NCBI RefSeq assembly: GCF_014805685.1
Contig: NC_060911.1
Coordinates: 5,003,709-5,067,708, forward strand
Length of the DNA: 64,000 bases
Direction of reading: 5' to 3'
Origin: Silurus meridionalis
Lineage: Eukaryota > Chordata > Actinopteri > Siluriformes > Siluridae
Shown here: positions 51,072 through 63,305 of the stretch, piece by piece
Layout of the letters: every line of letters begins with the position of its first letter
Numbering within the stretch: the stretch's first letter is position 1
The notes under the pieces: generated by a model
The model's database searches: none
Told to the model about the DNA's origin: nothing
What the model saw: only the letters and a program-made list of their open reading frames with translations
Made by a program: the position numbers and the translations under genes

Positions 51072-51073
<2 letters not shown>

Positions 51074-51658
51074 GTGGAACCCGGTTATCTCGCCCTCGGT
51101 TAACTCGACAACCCTATTAAGTCAACGTTTTTGAAGTGGAACCGCCAAATTCTCGCTTTTTCTAAGCATTTTTTATCGGTTATGTCGTACGTACCGGGAT
51201 ACGCATGCGCGATAACAACGACCGCCGTGAACCAACATATACCAACAATAACGGACAGTGAGAGTGTGGAAGTTTAAATAGGAGCTGGTGATGATGCTAA
51301 ACGAGCACCATATGTGCGCGATTGAAGCCGGGAGCTTCAGAGAAAGCGGCCGAGAAAGCACCTGCTACGCCGAAGGGGGCCGAAGGGGGCGTGGCAGGTG
51401 GATTCCTGACAGATAAACATTTACTGTATGTATTTTTATAGCATGCTTTCATCAAACAAATCGCGGCAACGCTGTTGTGTAAAAAACCCTTCAAAAAAAC
51501 GTGCATGCACATTCTCATTTATTAACGCACATCATGTACATAAAGAAATTTCAAGCACGTTAATATATTGCCGCCATTTTGATTTTCGTTTATCTCGATC
51601 ATCGGTTACCTCGATGCTTTTGGCGACCCCTAGGACATCGACATAACCGGTTCCACTG
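51072..51658. mobile_element. pogo/Tigger-like MITE (587 bp)
   Basis: Inverted ends cagtggaacccggttatctc (51072) and gacataaccggttccactg (to 51658), followed by TA. Repeated inner motifs ggttatctcg, ggttaactcga, ggttacctcga. Protein-coding remnants are not seen. The interior differs from the 37.1-kb element although the first 10 terminal bases are shared. Confidence 0.85.
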
Positions 51659-51719
<61 letters not shown>

Positions 51720-51722
51720 GTA

Positions 51723-51763
<41 letters not shown>

Positions 51764-51770
51764 ATATAAA
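51659..51770. repeat. (TA)n microsatellite, interrupted
   Basis: TA units with TATG and TATTTATATG interruptions, starting at the TA that flanks the MITE. Confidence 0.95.
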
Positions 51771-51794
51771 ATTTACATATATATAAATAATTTC

Positions 51795-51955
51795 AACCTT
51801 CTGCCCAGACTGAAGTCCTGAGCACTGTGGAACAGGTTTTTATTGAGGCTATCTCTGCACCTTGCTCCATTCAGCTTTCTCTCAACCCAAATCAGATGCC
51901 CAGTCTCTGCTTCAGGGGAATAAACAAAAAATAACATTATGATGCTGCCACCTCA
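51795..51955 (-). mobile_element. Tc1-like relic, antisense
   Basis: ccttctgcccagactgaagt cctgagcactgtggaacagg, tatctctgcaccttgctcca ttcagctttctctcaa and attatgatgctgccacc are antisense to the central transposase region of a common fish Tc1. Confidence 0.7.
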
Positions 51956-51989
51956 GGCCTTCTCACCACACCTCGTCACCCCAGACCCC

Positions 51990-52200
51990 CTCACTCAACA
52001 TCAGTGCCTGCCTTGATTAATACTCTTGTGGCTAAATGAGCTTAAATCTCCACAAAATCAATCCAAAAATCTCTGAAAAATCTTCCCAGAAGAGAGGAGG
52101 TTATTATAACAGCAAATGAGAACTAAATGTGAAATGGGATGTTCAAGAAGCACATACGAATCTTATGGTTAGGTGTCCATAGGTGTTTGTTTGTGTCTAT
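51990..52200 (+). mobile_element. 'ACACTATATGG'-family right-end relic
   Basis: ctcactcaacatcagtgcct, ttattataacagcaaatgag, gaaatgggatgttcaagaag cacatacgaatcttatgg and the decayed right end tgtccataggtgtttgt. Confidence 0.65.
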
Positions 52201-52204
52201 ATAT

Positions 52205-53367
52205 ACTCACCGGCCACTTTATTAGGTACACCTGTCCAACTGCTCGTTAACGCAAATTTCTCATCAGCCAATCACATGGCAGCAACTTAATGCATTTAGG
52301 CATGTAGACATGGTCAAGACAATCTGCTGCAGTTCAAACTGTGCATCAGAATGGGGAAAAAAGGTGATTTAAGTGATTTTGAACGCGGCATGGTTGTTGT
52401 TGCCAGACGGGCTGGTCTGAGTATTTCAGAAACTGCTGATTTACTGGGATTTTCACGCACAACCATCTCTAGGGTTTACAGAGAATGGTCCGAAAAAGAG
52501 AAAATATCCAGTCAGCGGCAGTTCTGTGGGTGCAAATGCCTTGTTGATGCCAGAGGTCAGAGGAGAATGGCCAGACTGGTTCGAGCTGATAGAAAGGCAA
52601 CAGTAACTTAAATAACCACTCGTTACAACCAAGGTATGCAAAAGAGCATCTCTGAAAGCACAACACGACTACAGCAGCAGAAGACCACACCGGGTGCCAC
52701 CCCCGACAGCTAAAAACAGGAAACTAAGGCTAAAATTTGCACAGGCTCAACAAAATTGGATAATAAAAGATTGGAAAAACGTTGGCTGGTCTGGCAAGTC
52801 TCGATTTCTGCTGCGACATTCGGATGGTAGGGTCAGAATTTGGCATCAACAACATGAAAGCATGGATCCATCCTGCCTTGTATCAACGGTTCAGGCTGGT
52901 GTTGGTGGTGTAAAGGTGTGGGGGATATTTTCTTGGCACACTTAGGGCCCATTAGTACCAATTGAGCATCGTGTCAATGCCACAGCCTGCCTGAGTATTG
53001 TTGCTGACCATGTCCATCCCTTCATGACCACAGTGTACCACAGTAGCCATCTTCTGATGGCTACTTCCAGCAGGATAACGCGCCGTCATAAAGCGCCAAT
53101 CATCTCAGACTGGTTTCTTAAACATGACAATGAGCTCACTGTACTCAAATTGCCTCCACAGTCACCAGATCTCAATCCAATAGAGCACCTTTGGGATGTG
53201 GTGAAACGGGAGATTCCCATCATGGATGTGCAGCCGACAAATCTGCAGCAACTGCTATCACGTCAATATGGACCAAAATCTCTGAGGAATGTTTCCAGTA
53301 CCTTGTTGAATCTATGCCACGAAGGATTAAGGCAGTTCTGAAGGCACTGGGTCCAACCCTGTATGTG

Positions 53368-53370
<3 letters not shown>
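52205..53370 (+). mobile_element. Tc1-like element, nearly full length, right end lost
   Basis: Left end actcaccggccactttatta ggtacacctg is clear. The transposase region runs to 53341. The expected right end (relative of ataaagtggccggtgagt) is missing and a (TA)n tract starts at 53371 instead. Relics of the same family: 7155, 19470, 31640, 57895. Confidence 0.85.
52351..53341 (+). pseudogene. Tc1-like transposase (broken)
   Basis: N-terminus 52351-52611: MGKKGDLSDFERGMVVVARR, AGLSISETADLLGFSRTTIS, RVYREWSEKEK, GQRRMARLVRADRKATVT, then a stop. Frames shift repeatedly: KNRKLRLKFAQAQQNW, KNVGWSGKSRFLLRHSDGRV (the WSDESRF catalytic Asp region reads SGKSRF, so the first Asp is lost), RIWHQQHESMDPSCLVSTVQ, ... 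[20 protein letters not shown] (catalytic Glu kept) and the C-terminus LVESMPRRIKAVL. Non-functional. Confidence 0.88.
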
Positions 53371-53435
<65 letters not shown>

Positions 53436-53467
53436 CCTAGATTTACACACACAAAAAAGTCTATCTA

Positions 53468-53508
<41 letters not shown>
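53371..53508. repeat. (TA)n then (TCTG)n microsatellites
   Basis: About 30 TA units (53371-53432), a 28-bp spacer, then (CTAT/CTGT)n at 53461-53508. Confidence 0.95.
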
Positions 53509-53529
53509 GTAAAGTGGCTAATGTTTCCG

Positions 53530-53620
53530 ATTCAGACTCTGGGCCACCCCCTGCTGGGCCCTTAAGCAAGGCCTCTTAACTGTCATTCGCTCTGGAAAAG
53601 GGTGTAAATGTAATTGTATT
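53530..53620 (-). repeat. Fish SINE/LINE-tail fragment
   Basis: gggcccttaagcaaggcctc ttaactgtcattcgctctgg and gggtgtaaatgtaa match the tail of a widespread fish repeat. Confidence 0.5.
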
Positions 53621-55848
53621 TCTGTACATCCATAATATATTATATATATTTGGTAAGTAAGCAGCAACGCAGTGTATAAACTAATGTAGATTCTTATAAA
53701 GAGATGATTTGAGCTCAGTGACTGTCCAGTTTTCTTTTGCATTTTTTAAAGATTTTTCTTCAGTCTGTGAATATGATACTTAAAAATATTCGAAGTAACC
53801 ATGGCAGCCAGAGAAATGCAGGTGTGAAGCCACTTGTTTTCCATGGAGACTCCACACTCTACACTACTAAGTCATGGGATCTAAATTACTGTGTAATTTT
53901 GAGTGACATGCCCATCATACAACTAGTTAGTTAAACTCACTTGCTCTTATCTCTCACTACTGCAAAGCACATTTGCTTTTCACCTCCATAATGAGATAAA
54001 TATTCCCTAATCTCTACTGCTCTAGACACAGACTAGCTGATCACTACTTTTTTCAGTGCAGCACAACACCCTTTCAGCAGTCTCACTGGGGATTCTAATC
54101 ATTATTTTTCCGTATATATGATTATAGCTGGATGGGTCTTATGCACTCGGCCTCAAAGTTCAACCTGATCTAGGCAGGTGTGAGACAGATTTTTTTTTCT
54201 ACCTTGCTATAAAAAAAAGATGTTCATTGGCCAAAAAGTTTTCAAAATGACTCATCCACCCATAATGATTGCTGTGCATGCCATTGATAGTACAAGAAGG
54301 AAATTGAAATTGTCATGTGAATGTAATCAGTTGACATAGTACAACAAAATCAACAGGAAAACATATGAACTGAACACAAGGCAAAGCATTACTACACAAT
54401 GTTGATCGTATTGAAATATGAATGACAAGTTGGGATTGTTGGGGTCTGGGGATTCTTCCAAAGATTGATGGAATTGTGAATGATAAAGTACCATGAAATA
54501 TAAACCTGGTTTATATATGACTTGGTGGAAATGGATCTTTTGATAATGAATAAAGAGATAAATAAATAAATAAATAAATAAATCAGTCAGTCTACTTCCC
54601 GTATCAGTCTACTAGACATTATAGACATTGTTGTCTCATTCATACAGTTAAACAGCTATGGAGTTCAGGGTCTTACTCAGGGGGCCAGGAATGGCAGCTT
54701 TGTGTGGTTTGGGTTGGAACTCACAACCTTTGACCAACCCAGAGCCCAATGCCTTAACCACTAAAATCCCATCTCCCCAAATTTATAGAGCTTCACTCTC
54801 ATTAGATTTTTCATTAGTTTTTATTAAACAATTTCAACAGTTTCCCTATGGGATCAATAAAGTATTATGATTCTTGTTTACTCTCTATTTGTAATTTTAT
54901 ATTTTTGAAAAAAAGGATGGAAAGGGTGTTTATGACTATTTCTCCATCAGTAATCTAAATGTAGATTATTAACAATAGTGACATTATGGAGGTTGTCTCA
55001 AAGCGAATGCCATTGAACATACCTTGTGAAGAAAATGTCATTATATCCCCTACATGCTATCATTTGTCTGTTACCTTTTCAAATTCCTTTTTTTTCTTCT
55101 TCTAAATGCTCCAGCAGCCCCACGGTGAGTGACATTTTTATCTTCTTGGGATCTAAATTGGTCTCTGGTTTCTCAACCTCCTTTAAGTGACAGGGTGGCA
55201 GAATGGCCATTTAAGCTCTACCTTTCAATGAGCTGTGTGAGTGAAAAGGAAAAATGGACATCCCTAAATGAAAACTGCCGGGTTTTTATCCAAACATTTA
55301 TAATTTCTCATCTCTTTATAGCCCGCTGGCCGGCTCATTCACAACACCAGCTGTTTCATCTCTTCATCCGTACACACAGACTGCCTCATCACAGCTTGGC
55401 CTCTTGTTCAATGCAGCACAATAACCTTGTAAGCGCTCATCATTCTCAATGGGGATTCCCTTCTTTTTTTTTTCTTTCAATATACAGTGCATTCAAATCT
55501 CATTACGCAGGCTTGCTCCATCTGTGAATGAAGAAATGTTGTAGAGATGTATTGCTCTTACAAGGTTTTTTTTTATTTATTTTTTTTTATTTTTTAATGG
55601 GGATTGATCTGGAAATGTGTAAAAGGATTTTAAATGTTCCTGCAGCTGCCAAAAACTGTCATTTTTATATTACAATAATAATTTTGCCTATTCCTTTAAA
55701 GGATGGTAATCATTATAGACTGGCTAAGATTTAGCACTGGCCAGAATTGAGAATATATAGAAGTGTATTCTATGCAATCCCAAATCTGACGTCTCCCAGC
55801 AGACACTTCAGCCTTCAAACATGGCCACCAGGGGCTCTCTCTCACTCA

Positions 55849-55850
<2 letters not shown>
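53621..55850. other. No gene recognised
   Basis: AT-rich. 54544-54586 is an (ATAA)n run, and 54660-54780 (gggtcttactcagggggcca, ccaatgccttaaccac) is another SINE/LINE-tail fragment. A 132-codon open frame at 55129-55527 lacks recognisable similarity and is probably chance. Confidence 0.45.

Positions 55851-55910
<60 letters not shown>
55840..55910. repeat. (CA)n microsatellite
   Basis: About 30 CA units after a short CT run. Confidence 0.95.
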
Positions 55911-55913
<3 letters not shown>

Positions 55914-55916
55914 TTT

Positions 55917-55954
55917 GCCACTTTGACCTCCATCTTTATGGAGGTCAAAGTGGC
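55917..55954. repeat. Perfect 17-bp hairpin
   Basis: Arms gccactttgacctccat (55917-55933) and atggaggtcaaagtggc (55938-55954), with the loop cttt. No annotated element explains it. Confidence 0.9.
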
Positions 55955-57129
55955 CTTTATGCCATTTTGCCATCATGTTAATTAAACCAGCCTAAACCTA
56001 TAAGTGCATCTGTCCAGCACCTTACACATGGCAATATGTAAAAAAAATAATTTTTTACTTTATACCAAAATCCAAAGAACTACTACAATACTTGATTGAA
56101 ATGGACCCATCCATACAGTGTACAAAGAAATTTGAATTGTTGAATGACAAGATTTCTGACTGAAAAATCTACAGAATAATTGGTCAAATGATTCTAGATG
56201 AAAGCATTAGGTCTGCAACTCACGTCCAGTTTGAATTCATTTAACATTTTACTACAGGAAATAACAAATCTTGAGTACACCTCTCCATCAATTCCTTTCT
56301 GATTAAACAGCATATAGGATTCTGATTTATTATTTATTTAAACCTCAGTGATGTTCTTTTTTTGTGCACTTTTATCAAACGCACATTCTTAATAAATGTA
56401 GAATTCCACATAAAAGCCAAATTACTCCTGGTGTTTTGGAGCTTAGACAGTTTTATTTTGAACTAATCACCGTGATTTTCATTCTTGCCAGGGGTAACCT
56501 CAAATCTATTCTCATTTCAAATATTTTAAAGGAGTGATCTCTGCAATAAATTAAATCCAGCTTTAATTCCCAATCACATACTGCTTTCAGACCAGCAATG
56601 TAAATCCATACCTATTTCTCAAGCACACCATTAAATGCATGGCACAAAAGAAAAGTCTGGACAAGACAGCAAATCAGTGCTCATAGCCTATTATTACACT
56701 GACTATTTATTCAGATGGAGAAACAAATACAAGCTTATTAACATAGTTTAGCCATATAATGTAAGAACTGAATTATAATGATTTTTTTTTTATCAGTATA
56801 TAGAGCATTTATTTTCAAAATATAACAAATGAGATTGTAAATTTGATAAAACTTTATAGATACTCTTTAGCAGGAAAGTTTACTAAATAGGAATTAATTT
56901 AAAAGGAAACATAGATAGACTTGGGAACATTAATACCGCTAATCATTCAAGGAAAAATTTAATGCTATTTCCCATATGGAGACACATTGTGTCATTGAGC
57001 ACTGCTAACAACTATAAGAAACTGCAGTAGTGGGACATATAGCAAAGTTTCAAAAACATTTTTAATATTACAAAAAGAAGAACAGCTGCTCATCAGCCAC
57101 TGCATCATGTCACTAATCACTTATTCTTC
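55955..57129. other. No feature recognised
   Basis: AT-rich non-coding sequence. Confidence 0.45.
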
Positions 57130-57235
57130 TTTGTTTTGTAGAGTGGAAAATATATATAACAGCAAATAAGGACTAATGTGGAAAGAGATGTTCTAAAAGC
57201 ACATACCAATGGTCAGGCCACAAACTTTTGTGCAC
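57130..57235 (+). mobile_element. 'ACACTATATGG'-family right end
   Basis: ataacagcaaataaggacta atgtggaaagagatgttcta aaagcacataccaa and gccacaaacttttgtgcac. Confidence 0.6.
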
Positions 57236-57791
57236 TTCAGTCAGAGGCAAGTTCAGATCAAATTGTACAGAAAGATGGAATTCATAGAATACATTCACTT
57301 CAGTATCAGATTTTAGGCATGAAAGCTACAGCTAATACGCACACAGTACAAAAAAAAGCTATGAAGGTAAGTTCACTAACCACTGTTTATAACCATTAGC
57401 AGAAAAGCACAATAATGCACACCAAGGCTTTTACTAATGCCAAATCCCCAATAGTGAGATATCTGTAATATCTGTGTCATTAACAAAGTTATATTCACTC
57501 TGTTGTAGTGGTTTTTGAATTACATTATGATGGTGATGATTTTTTATTTTATTATTATGGATAATTTTTTTTTTCCAAATTATTATTAAAGCTTTTAAAG
57601 ATCATCCAGAAGATCATGATTGCATTGTGATCAGGAAGAGAGACAATCTAGATGGCCAACAACTTGATGATGATGATGTTATGATGTGTGTACATCTTTC
57701 GAAATAGAATTTTGAAAAGAAAGTTGTGTGCATGCCTTCTGGTTTTATAATTCATTTGTACATTTAAAACAAAGGTGAAATCTGTTAATTC

Positions 57792-57827
<36 letters not shown>

Positions 57828-57894
57828 TGATTTCATGGGGGAAAAGCATCCAAAACTTGACTCCTACTCTACTACTGTATTAGAAACACATCTG
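57236..57894. other. No gene; long poly-T at 57797-57824
   Basis: 57380-57420 (accactgtttataaccatta gcagaaaagcaca) is a scrap of the 52-kb Tc1 family. The rest is unassigned. Confidence 0.5.
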
Positions 57895-58270
57895 CAGATT
57901 CAGGCAATCGTCTTACCAGCTAATTGTGTGGAAGCAAAGCAATGAAGAAAAAAAATCATGCCACTTCAGTTAACATTCACATTAGACATCAGAAAGTGTG
58001 ATCTAAGTAAATTTAACCATGGCATTGTTGCTGATAGCAGGTGAGATGGTTTGAGAGTTTCAGAAACCTTTTCTAAAACATGAACAGTAAAATGAGGGCT
58101 AGTTCTGGGATGGGATGAGTGAAATTATCACTTTTTATAACCAAGATGAGAATAAAAGCATTTCAGAATGCACAACCAATCACCATGTCACGTTCCTCTT
58201 TTGTCAACCAAGAACAGAAATTTATGGCCATAGCAGGTATCAGCTCAGGGCATTTGGAAAATAAAATGGT
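57895..58270 (+). mobile_element. Tc1-like relic (52-kb family)
   Basis: cttcagttaacattcacatt agacatcagaa, ggcattgttgctgatagcag, gttttgagag-type words, agcatttcagaatgcacaac, ccaagaacagaaatttatgg. Strongly decayed. Confidence 0.6.
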
Positions 58271-59895
58271 CTGAGTGATTTTTTTCACTGACCGTTTCAG
58301 TCATCCAGATCATATTTTACTCAGGGTTTTTTCCAGGGTTTGTCCACTAGTGAAGTAGTTCTATATTGTAGAAATGATTATAAAAAAAAAAATCTCATTA
58401 TGGAAATGGAAACTGACTACACACTGGAGATGTATGGTAACGTGAAATCTGTAGACTGGTGGTTGGGGTATGAATAAATAAATGAGGACACATGGGACAT
58501 CAATTTCCCACTATGTAAATATACTCATGAAAATTCTGTTATACTGGATATTCAATTTTGGGGAAAAGAAAAGCTTAAACTATTGGGCGATCTGTTCAGA
58601 TTGAATTCTGTGTAAAAATAAAGAAATTAATCCCACACAACAGCAATACAACATTAAACCAAACTAGAACAGCCCTAAAGCCTTTAGTAACTTCTTCCAA
58701 CAATATATTGCTAAAGACCTATTTTATCAACCTTTTTTTTTCCACTAAGGTCTTTGTGAGCACCTGGTTGTGTCAGATTATAAGCAAAACCCAGGGGTTG
58801 GTGGAGCATTCAAAAGGACAGATGGAACCCTTGGGGGTGAGGAGCCTGCTCGAGTTCGCAAAATAGATTAGCAATTCACTCTGAACCCCAGTGCTGAATT
58901 GGGACATGTTTCACATGAATGAAAGTGATGAGACTACATTTACATATATTTGTATCGATTACAAGATCTAACAGACAGTTTTGCCATCCGGCGCAACAGT
59001 CAGTTCTCTCGATCTCGCTCCCTCTCTAATATACACAATCCAATTTATTTTAATTATAGAGCTTTTCATCAATATTCTCTAAGAACATTAACAACAATGA
59101 ATGGAGAACTAGGGGTGATTGGGATCCTTTTTTTTGTACCAAATTGTTGTGTCTGGCATGTTGTAAGAACAAATCTTTGCAAAAATGTTTAAATTGCTTG
59201 AAAATTCTATGTACAAATTAAGAAATGGAAAATGCTTAGCCTATTTATTTGTGCTCCAACACATCAGCATTTACACAGACTTCGTTGCAACAGGAAAAGC
59301 TCCTTGCCACTGGTCCGGTAAAAGGATGGCACACACGATTTTGCAAGGACTGCTGCTGCCTTGGTGCAATCACGACTCTGATTACACTCTGAGCACATGA
59401 ACAGGTGTTCAACCCCATTGATCTTACTGCCAGATACTGCAGCAGATTTCACTTCCTACCAGAGATGAGGAAGAAATAGAAAATTTTACTTGTGCTATTC
59501 CGGTTACAGATGATGCTTGCGGGCATTTACAATTTATGATGTGTTAGAGTTTAATAGAATTAATCCGCTGTGAGCATTGGGAGGTCTGCTTAATTTTCTT
59601 TTATGACTGGCTGGATTCTCTTAAAATCTTTAGAAGTTAAATAAGAGCTTCCGAAGTTGTACATGTAACCACTTCCAGATCTGACTGTACAAGAGCATTA
59701 TACCTCATATATTTGACTGGTTTGTCCAAGTGTCAACCCAGAGTGCCCCTTAAAATTTGTAGCAGCATGTTGGGTGAAGCAACTTTACTTTGTGATTTTG
59801 CTCCAGTGAAAAAATCGTCTGCTGAAATGTCAGCTTCATCTTTAACTCTTCCACTTTCTGTATCTTCTGCTCAATATTTTAGGTTTTTAAGCTTA
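58271..59895. other. No feature recognised
   Basis: Unassigned sequence of near-normal composition; short open frames only. Confidence 0.45.
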
Positions 59896-59899
59896 TCCT

Positions 59900-62220
59900 G
59901 ATGTTTTGTCTCGTAGTGTACATACAGACCACTCAGCAGGCGTTCAAGACCAGCTCGAAAACAAGTGAGAACCTGGCCAGCAGGATCCATGTCTGCTCTC
60001 CAGGACTGTTTTGAATGCAATGACTGGGACATGTTCAGGGAAGCTGCAACCAATGGTGATTTCATTAACTTGGAGGAGTACATGTCAACAGTGACCAGCT
60101 ACATCAGCAAGTGCATTGATGACGTGACCATCTCCAAGACCATCACTACACGCTCCAGCCAGAAGTAGTGAATGACCGCCAAGGTGCGTGCGCTGATAAA
60201 AACAAGAGACTACGCCTTCAGAGCAGGGGACAAGGCGGCCTTGAAAACAGCAAGGGCCAAACTGTGCCGTGCCATCAGAACAACATGGTGGCGAGGAAGA
60301 CCATCCCTCCTCCCAGTGAGCAGGTGCTCTGTCTAACCGCAGCTGAAGTGAGGAAAACTCTATGCAGAGTTAACCCACGGAAGTCTGCTGGACCAGACAA
60401 CGTTCCTGGCAGAGTGCTCAGGTAATGTGCACAACAGCTAGCAGAACAACATCTCCCTGAGCAGCGCCACTGTTCCTACGTGACTCAAGACAACGACCAT
60501 CATTCCCGTGCCGAAGAAGTCTACTGTCTCCTGCCTTAATGACTATCGTCCCGTTGCACTCATACCCATCGTGATGAAGTGCTTCAAGAGGCTCGTCATG
60601 AGGCACATCAAGACCCAGCTTCCACCCGCACTGGACTACATGCAGTTCGCGTATCGTCCAAACCACTCCACGGATAATGCTCTCTCTACAACCCTTTATC
60701 TGGCCCTCAACCACCTGGTCAACAAGGACTCTTATGTAAGGATGCTGTTCATAGACTTCAGTTCAGCATTTAACAAGATTGTCCCTCAGCACCCGATTGA
60801 GAAGCTGAGCATATTGGGCCTAAACACCTCCCTCTGTAACTGGATCCTGGACTTCCTGACTGGGAGACCTCAGTCAGTCCGGATCGGAAACAGCATCTCC
60901 AGCACCACCACACTGAGCACTGGAGCCCCTTAGGGCTGTGTGCTCAGTCCACTGCTGTTCACTCTGATGTCTCACGACTGTGTAGCAATGCACAGCTCGA
61001 ATCATATCAAGTTCGCCGATGACACAACCGTGGTGGGTCTCATCAGCAAGAACGACGAGTCAGCATACAGAGAGGAGGTGCAACGGTTAACAGCCTGGTG
61101 TAGAGCCAACAATCTGTCTCTGAACATCAACAAAACTAAAGAAATGGTTGTTGACTTCAGGAGAACACAGAGCGACCATTCGCCACTGATCATCGATGGA
61201 TCCTCAGTGGAGATCATCAAGAGTACCAAATTCCTTGGTGTTTACTTGGTGGATAACCTCACCTGGTCACTCAACACCAGCTCAATCACCAAAAAAGCCC
61301 AGCAGCGTCTTTACTTTCTGAGAACGCTGAGGAAAGCCCATCTCCCTCCCCCCATCCTGACCATGTTCTACAGAGGGACCATTGAGAGCATCCTGAGTAG
61401 CTGCATCACTGCCTAGTTTGGGAATTGCACCGTCTCGGATCGCAAGACCCTACAGAGGATCGTGAGGACAGCTGAGAATATCATCGGAGTCTCTCTTCCC
61501 TCTATCATATACATTTACATCACACGCTGCATCCGAAAAGCAAACAGCATTGTGGACGAGCACGCATACCCTTCACACACACTTTTCACTCTCCTACCAT
61601 CAGGGAAGCGGTTCCGAAGCATTCGGGCCGCCACATCCAGACTGTGCAATAGTTTCTTTCCTCAAGCCATCAGGCTCCTCAACAAAGAACTAAACTGAAT
61701 TCTCGCACACACTCACACACACAGCTGTGTGACTGATCTGCACAAACCGGTCTCAACACACATCATACACTTCGCACACCCATCATTCAGTACCACTCAC
61801 ACTGATCATTACCACAGAAAATGTTTACATGCCGTTTTTGCACATCTTTAAAGATTACTGCTACTTGTTCTTTCGCACAATATTCTGTCCACATATTTTT
61901 GCCACTGTTCACTTTATTTTTGTTGCTGCTATATGTTTAATTGCACAATATTGTTTACATTCTTCTGCTACTGTGCACCTTATTTTGTTAGGACAGGTTT
62001 ACTGGCGGAGCTATTTTGTGTTTTGTGTATTGTCCTGTACTGTCCTGTACTGTCCTGCACTGTCTTTTTGCACTGTTTGCACCAGTTGCACATATGCACT
62101 TTATGTGGTGAGGATCTTTCTACTAGTTCTTCGCCCTGTGTTTTTTCTGTTTCTGTGACTGTTGCACTATGTTGTTGTATGTAGCACCTGGGTTCTGGAG
62201 GAATGTTGTTTGCAGTTTGG
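59900..62220 (+). mobile_element. CR1/L2-type LINE, 5'-truncated, decayed
   Basis: Coding remnants 59940-61698, then a 3' UTR 61699-62205 with ccgtttttgcacatc, gcaccttattttgttaggac, repeated tactgtcctg (62038-62066), gtttgcaccagttgcacata, ctttatgtggtgaggatctt and gtagcacctgggttctggag. The terminal tail (tatatggttaaaat...) seen at 9889 is missing. Confidence 0.85.
59965..61698 (+). pseudogene. CR1/L2-type LINE ORF2 remnant (RT with in-frame stops)
   Basis: Pre-[41 protein letters not shown], then frameshifted [20 protein letters not shown] and a stop at 60424. [56 protein letters not shown] (catalytic Asp kept), [25 protein letters not shown] followed by TAG where Q of PQGCVLSP is expected (60931-60933), LSPLLFTL, FADDTTVVG (catalytic FADD kept), [50 protein letters not shown], then TAG in place of Trp (61414-61416). 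After it come LLPSGKRFRSIRAATSRLCN and SFFPQAIRLLN, stop 61696-61698. Two point nonsense changes and few indels: a moderately old copy. Confidence 0.9.
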
Positions 62221-62944
62221 GAAAGAACCACATATCGCTGGAAAAGGCAGGTATTCCAATACTTTTGTCTATATAGAGTATTTCTATCACTCGGTTTTTT
62301 GTTATCTTGACCTCCTTAAAGATATTTTTCCAAAAGCAAAAGTTAATCAGTCAAGTAAGAAACTTGCTTAAGGTGAAATGTCAATTTTCTTGTTTCGTTA
62401 GAAAAAAATCAATAAAAGGGATTTGAATTTTTGTTGATTTTATATGTGTTTTTAAATGTGGCTGAATGTGGGGGTTTTGTTGGGTGGAGGTGCTCGGGCA
62501 TTTTGGGTTTGGCTGACAATTTATTCTGATACTGTACATCATTATGGATGTCACAGGCATTTACTGAAAATGTCTACCAGTTGATTTAGCTAATTCTGTT
62601 TGTACAGTTCTTTAGTGAATATTTGGATTCATATGTTGCACTTATGCAGCAATATTAGCACTGTCACAGACGATAGTTGTATAGCTAGTCTGCTTGCTTT
62701 CTTAATTGCCATAATGGATAAAATTAAAAAAATCTTGATGTCCTCATTTTTATTGCACAGAGAATTAAAACTGACAGCTTCCAACATTGCTCAGATATGC
62801 AATAAATAATTTATCTGTGGGATAAATAAACTATTCTAAAATAACAAAAAATAGTATGTTTCTATTTTTGAAGAAATAGTGTGTTTATAGTGATTATTAT
62901 TATATGGAAGATGCAATGAAATAATACATTGTGTATATATATTT
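62221..62944. other. No gene; MITE scrap at 62245-62282
   Basis: aggtattccaatacttttgt ctatatagagta is a right-end scrap of the 'ACACTATATGG' family. The rest is unassigned. Confidence 0.5.
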
Positions 62945-63305
62945 GGTTCTTCCTCAAACTGTTACCACATTGTGGGAAAAATTTTCCCTTTACTTAAACC
63001 AGGAACCTGTTCCCGAATGACAATGTCCCTCTGCAGAAACTCCATGAAGCTGTGCTTTTCATGGATTAGAGTGGAAGATCTTGAGTGACCTGCTTATACA
63101 GCTATACAGGCCTCCTCACCCTACATCAGTACTTGATTTCTATTAATATTCTAGCTGAATGAGCACAACTTTCAATAAGCACACTCCAAAACATTTGTGG
63201 AACATCTTAAGTTAAGGTTATTATAACAGCTAATAAAATAAAACAACAAATAAACCCAGACCAATCTTATGCTCAGGTATTCACAAACTTTTGTCCATAT
63301 AGTGT
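62945..63305 (+). mobile_element. 'ACACTATATGG'-family Tc1 relic with good right end
   Basis: attttccctttacttaaacc aggaacctgttccc, gaatgacaatgtccctctgc, agagtggaagatcttgagtg, tgagcacaactttcaataag and the right end caaacttttgtccatatagt gta. This is the best copy of the right terminus in the window. Confidence 0.75.

Noticed and set aside
55129..55527. 132-codon plus-strand open frame
   Set aside because: Composition and lack of motifs suggest chance; no splice-site or conservation evidence could be judged.
60168..60425. Possible host gene with [14 protein letters not shown]
   Set aside because: This is the standard pre-RT region of CR1/L2-group retrotransposons and lies in line with the RT domain.
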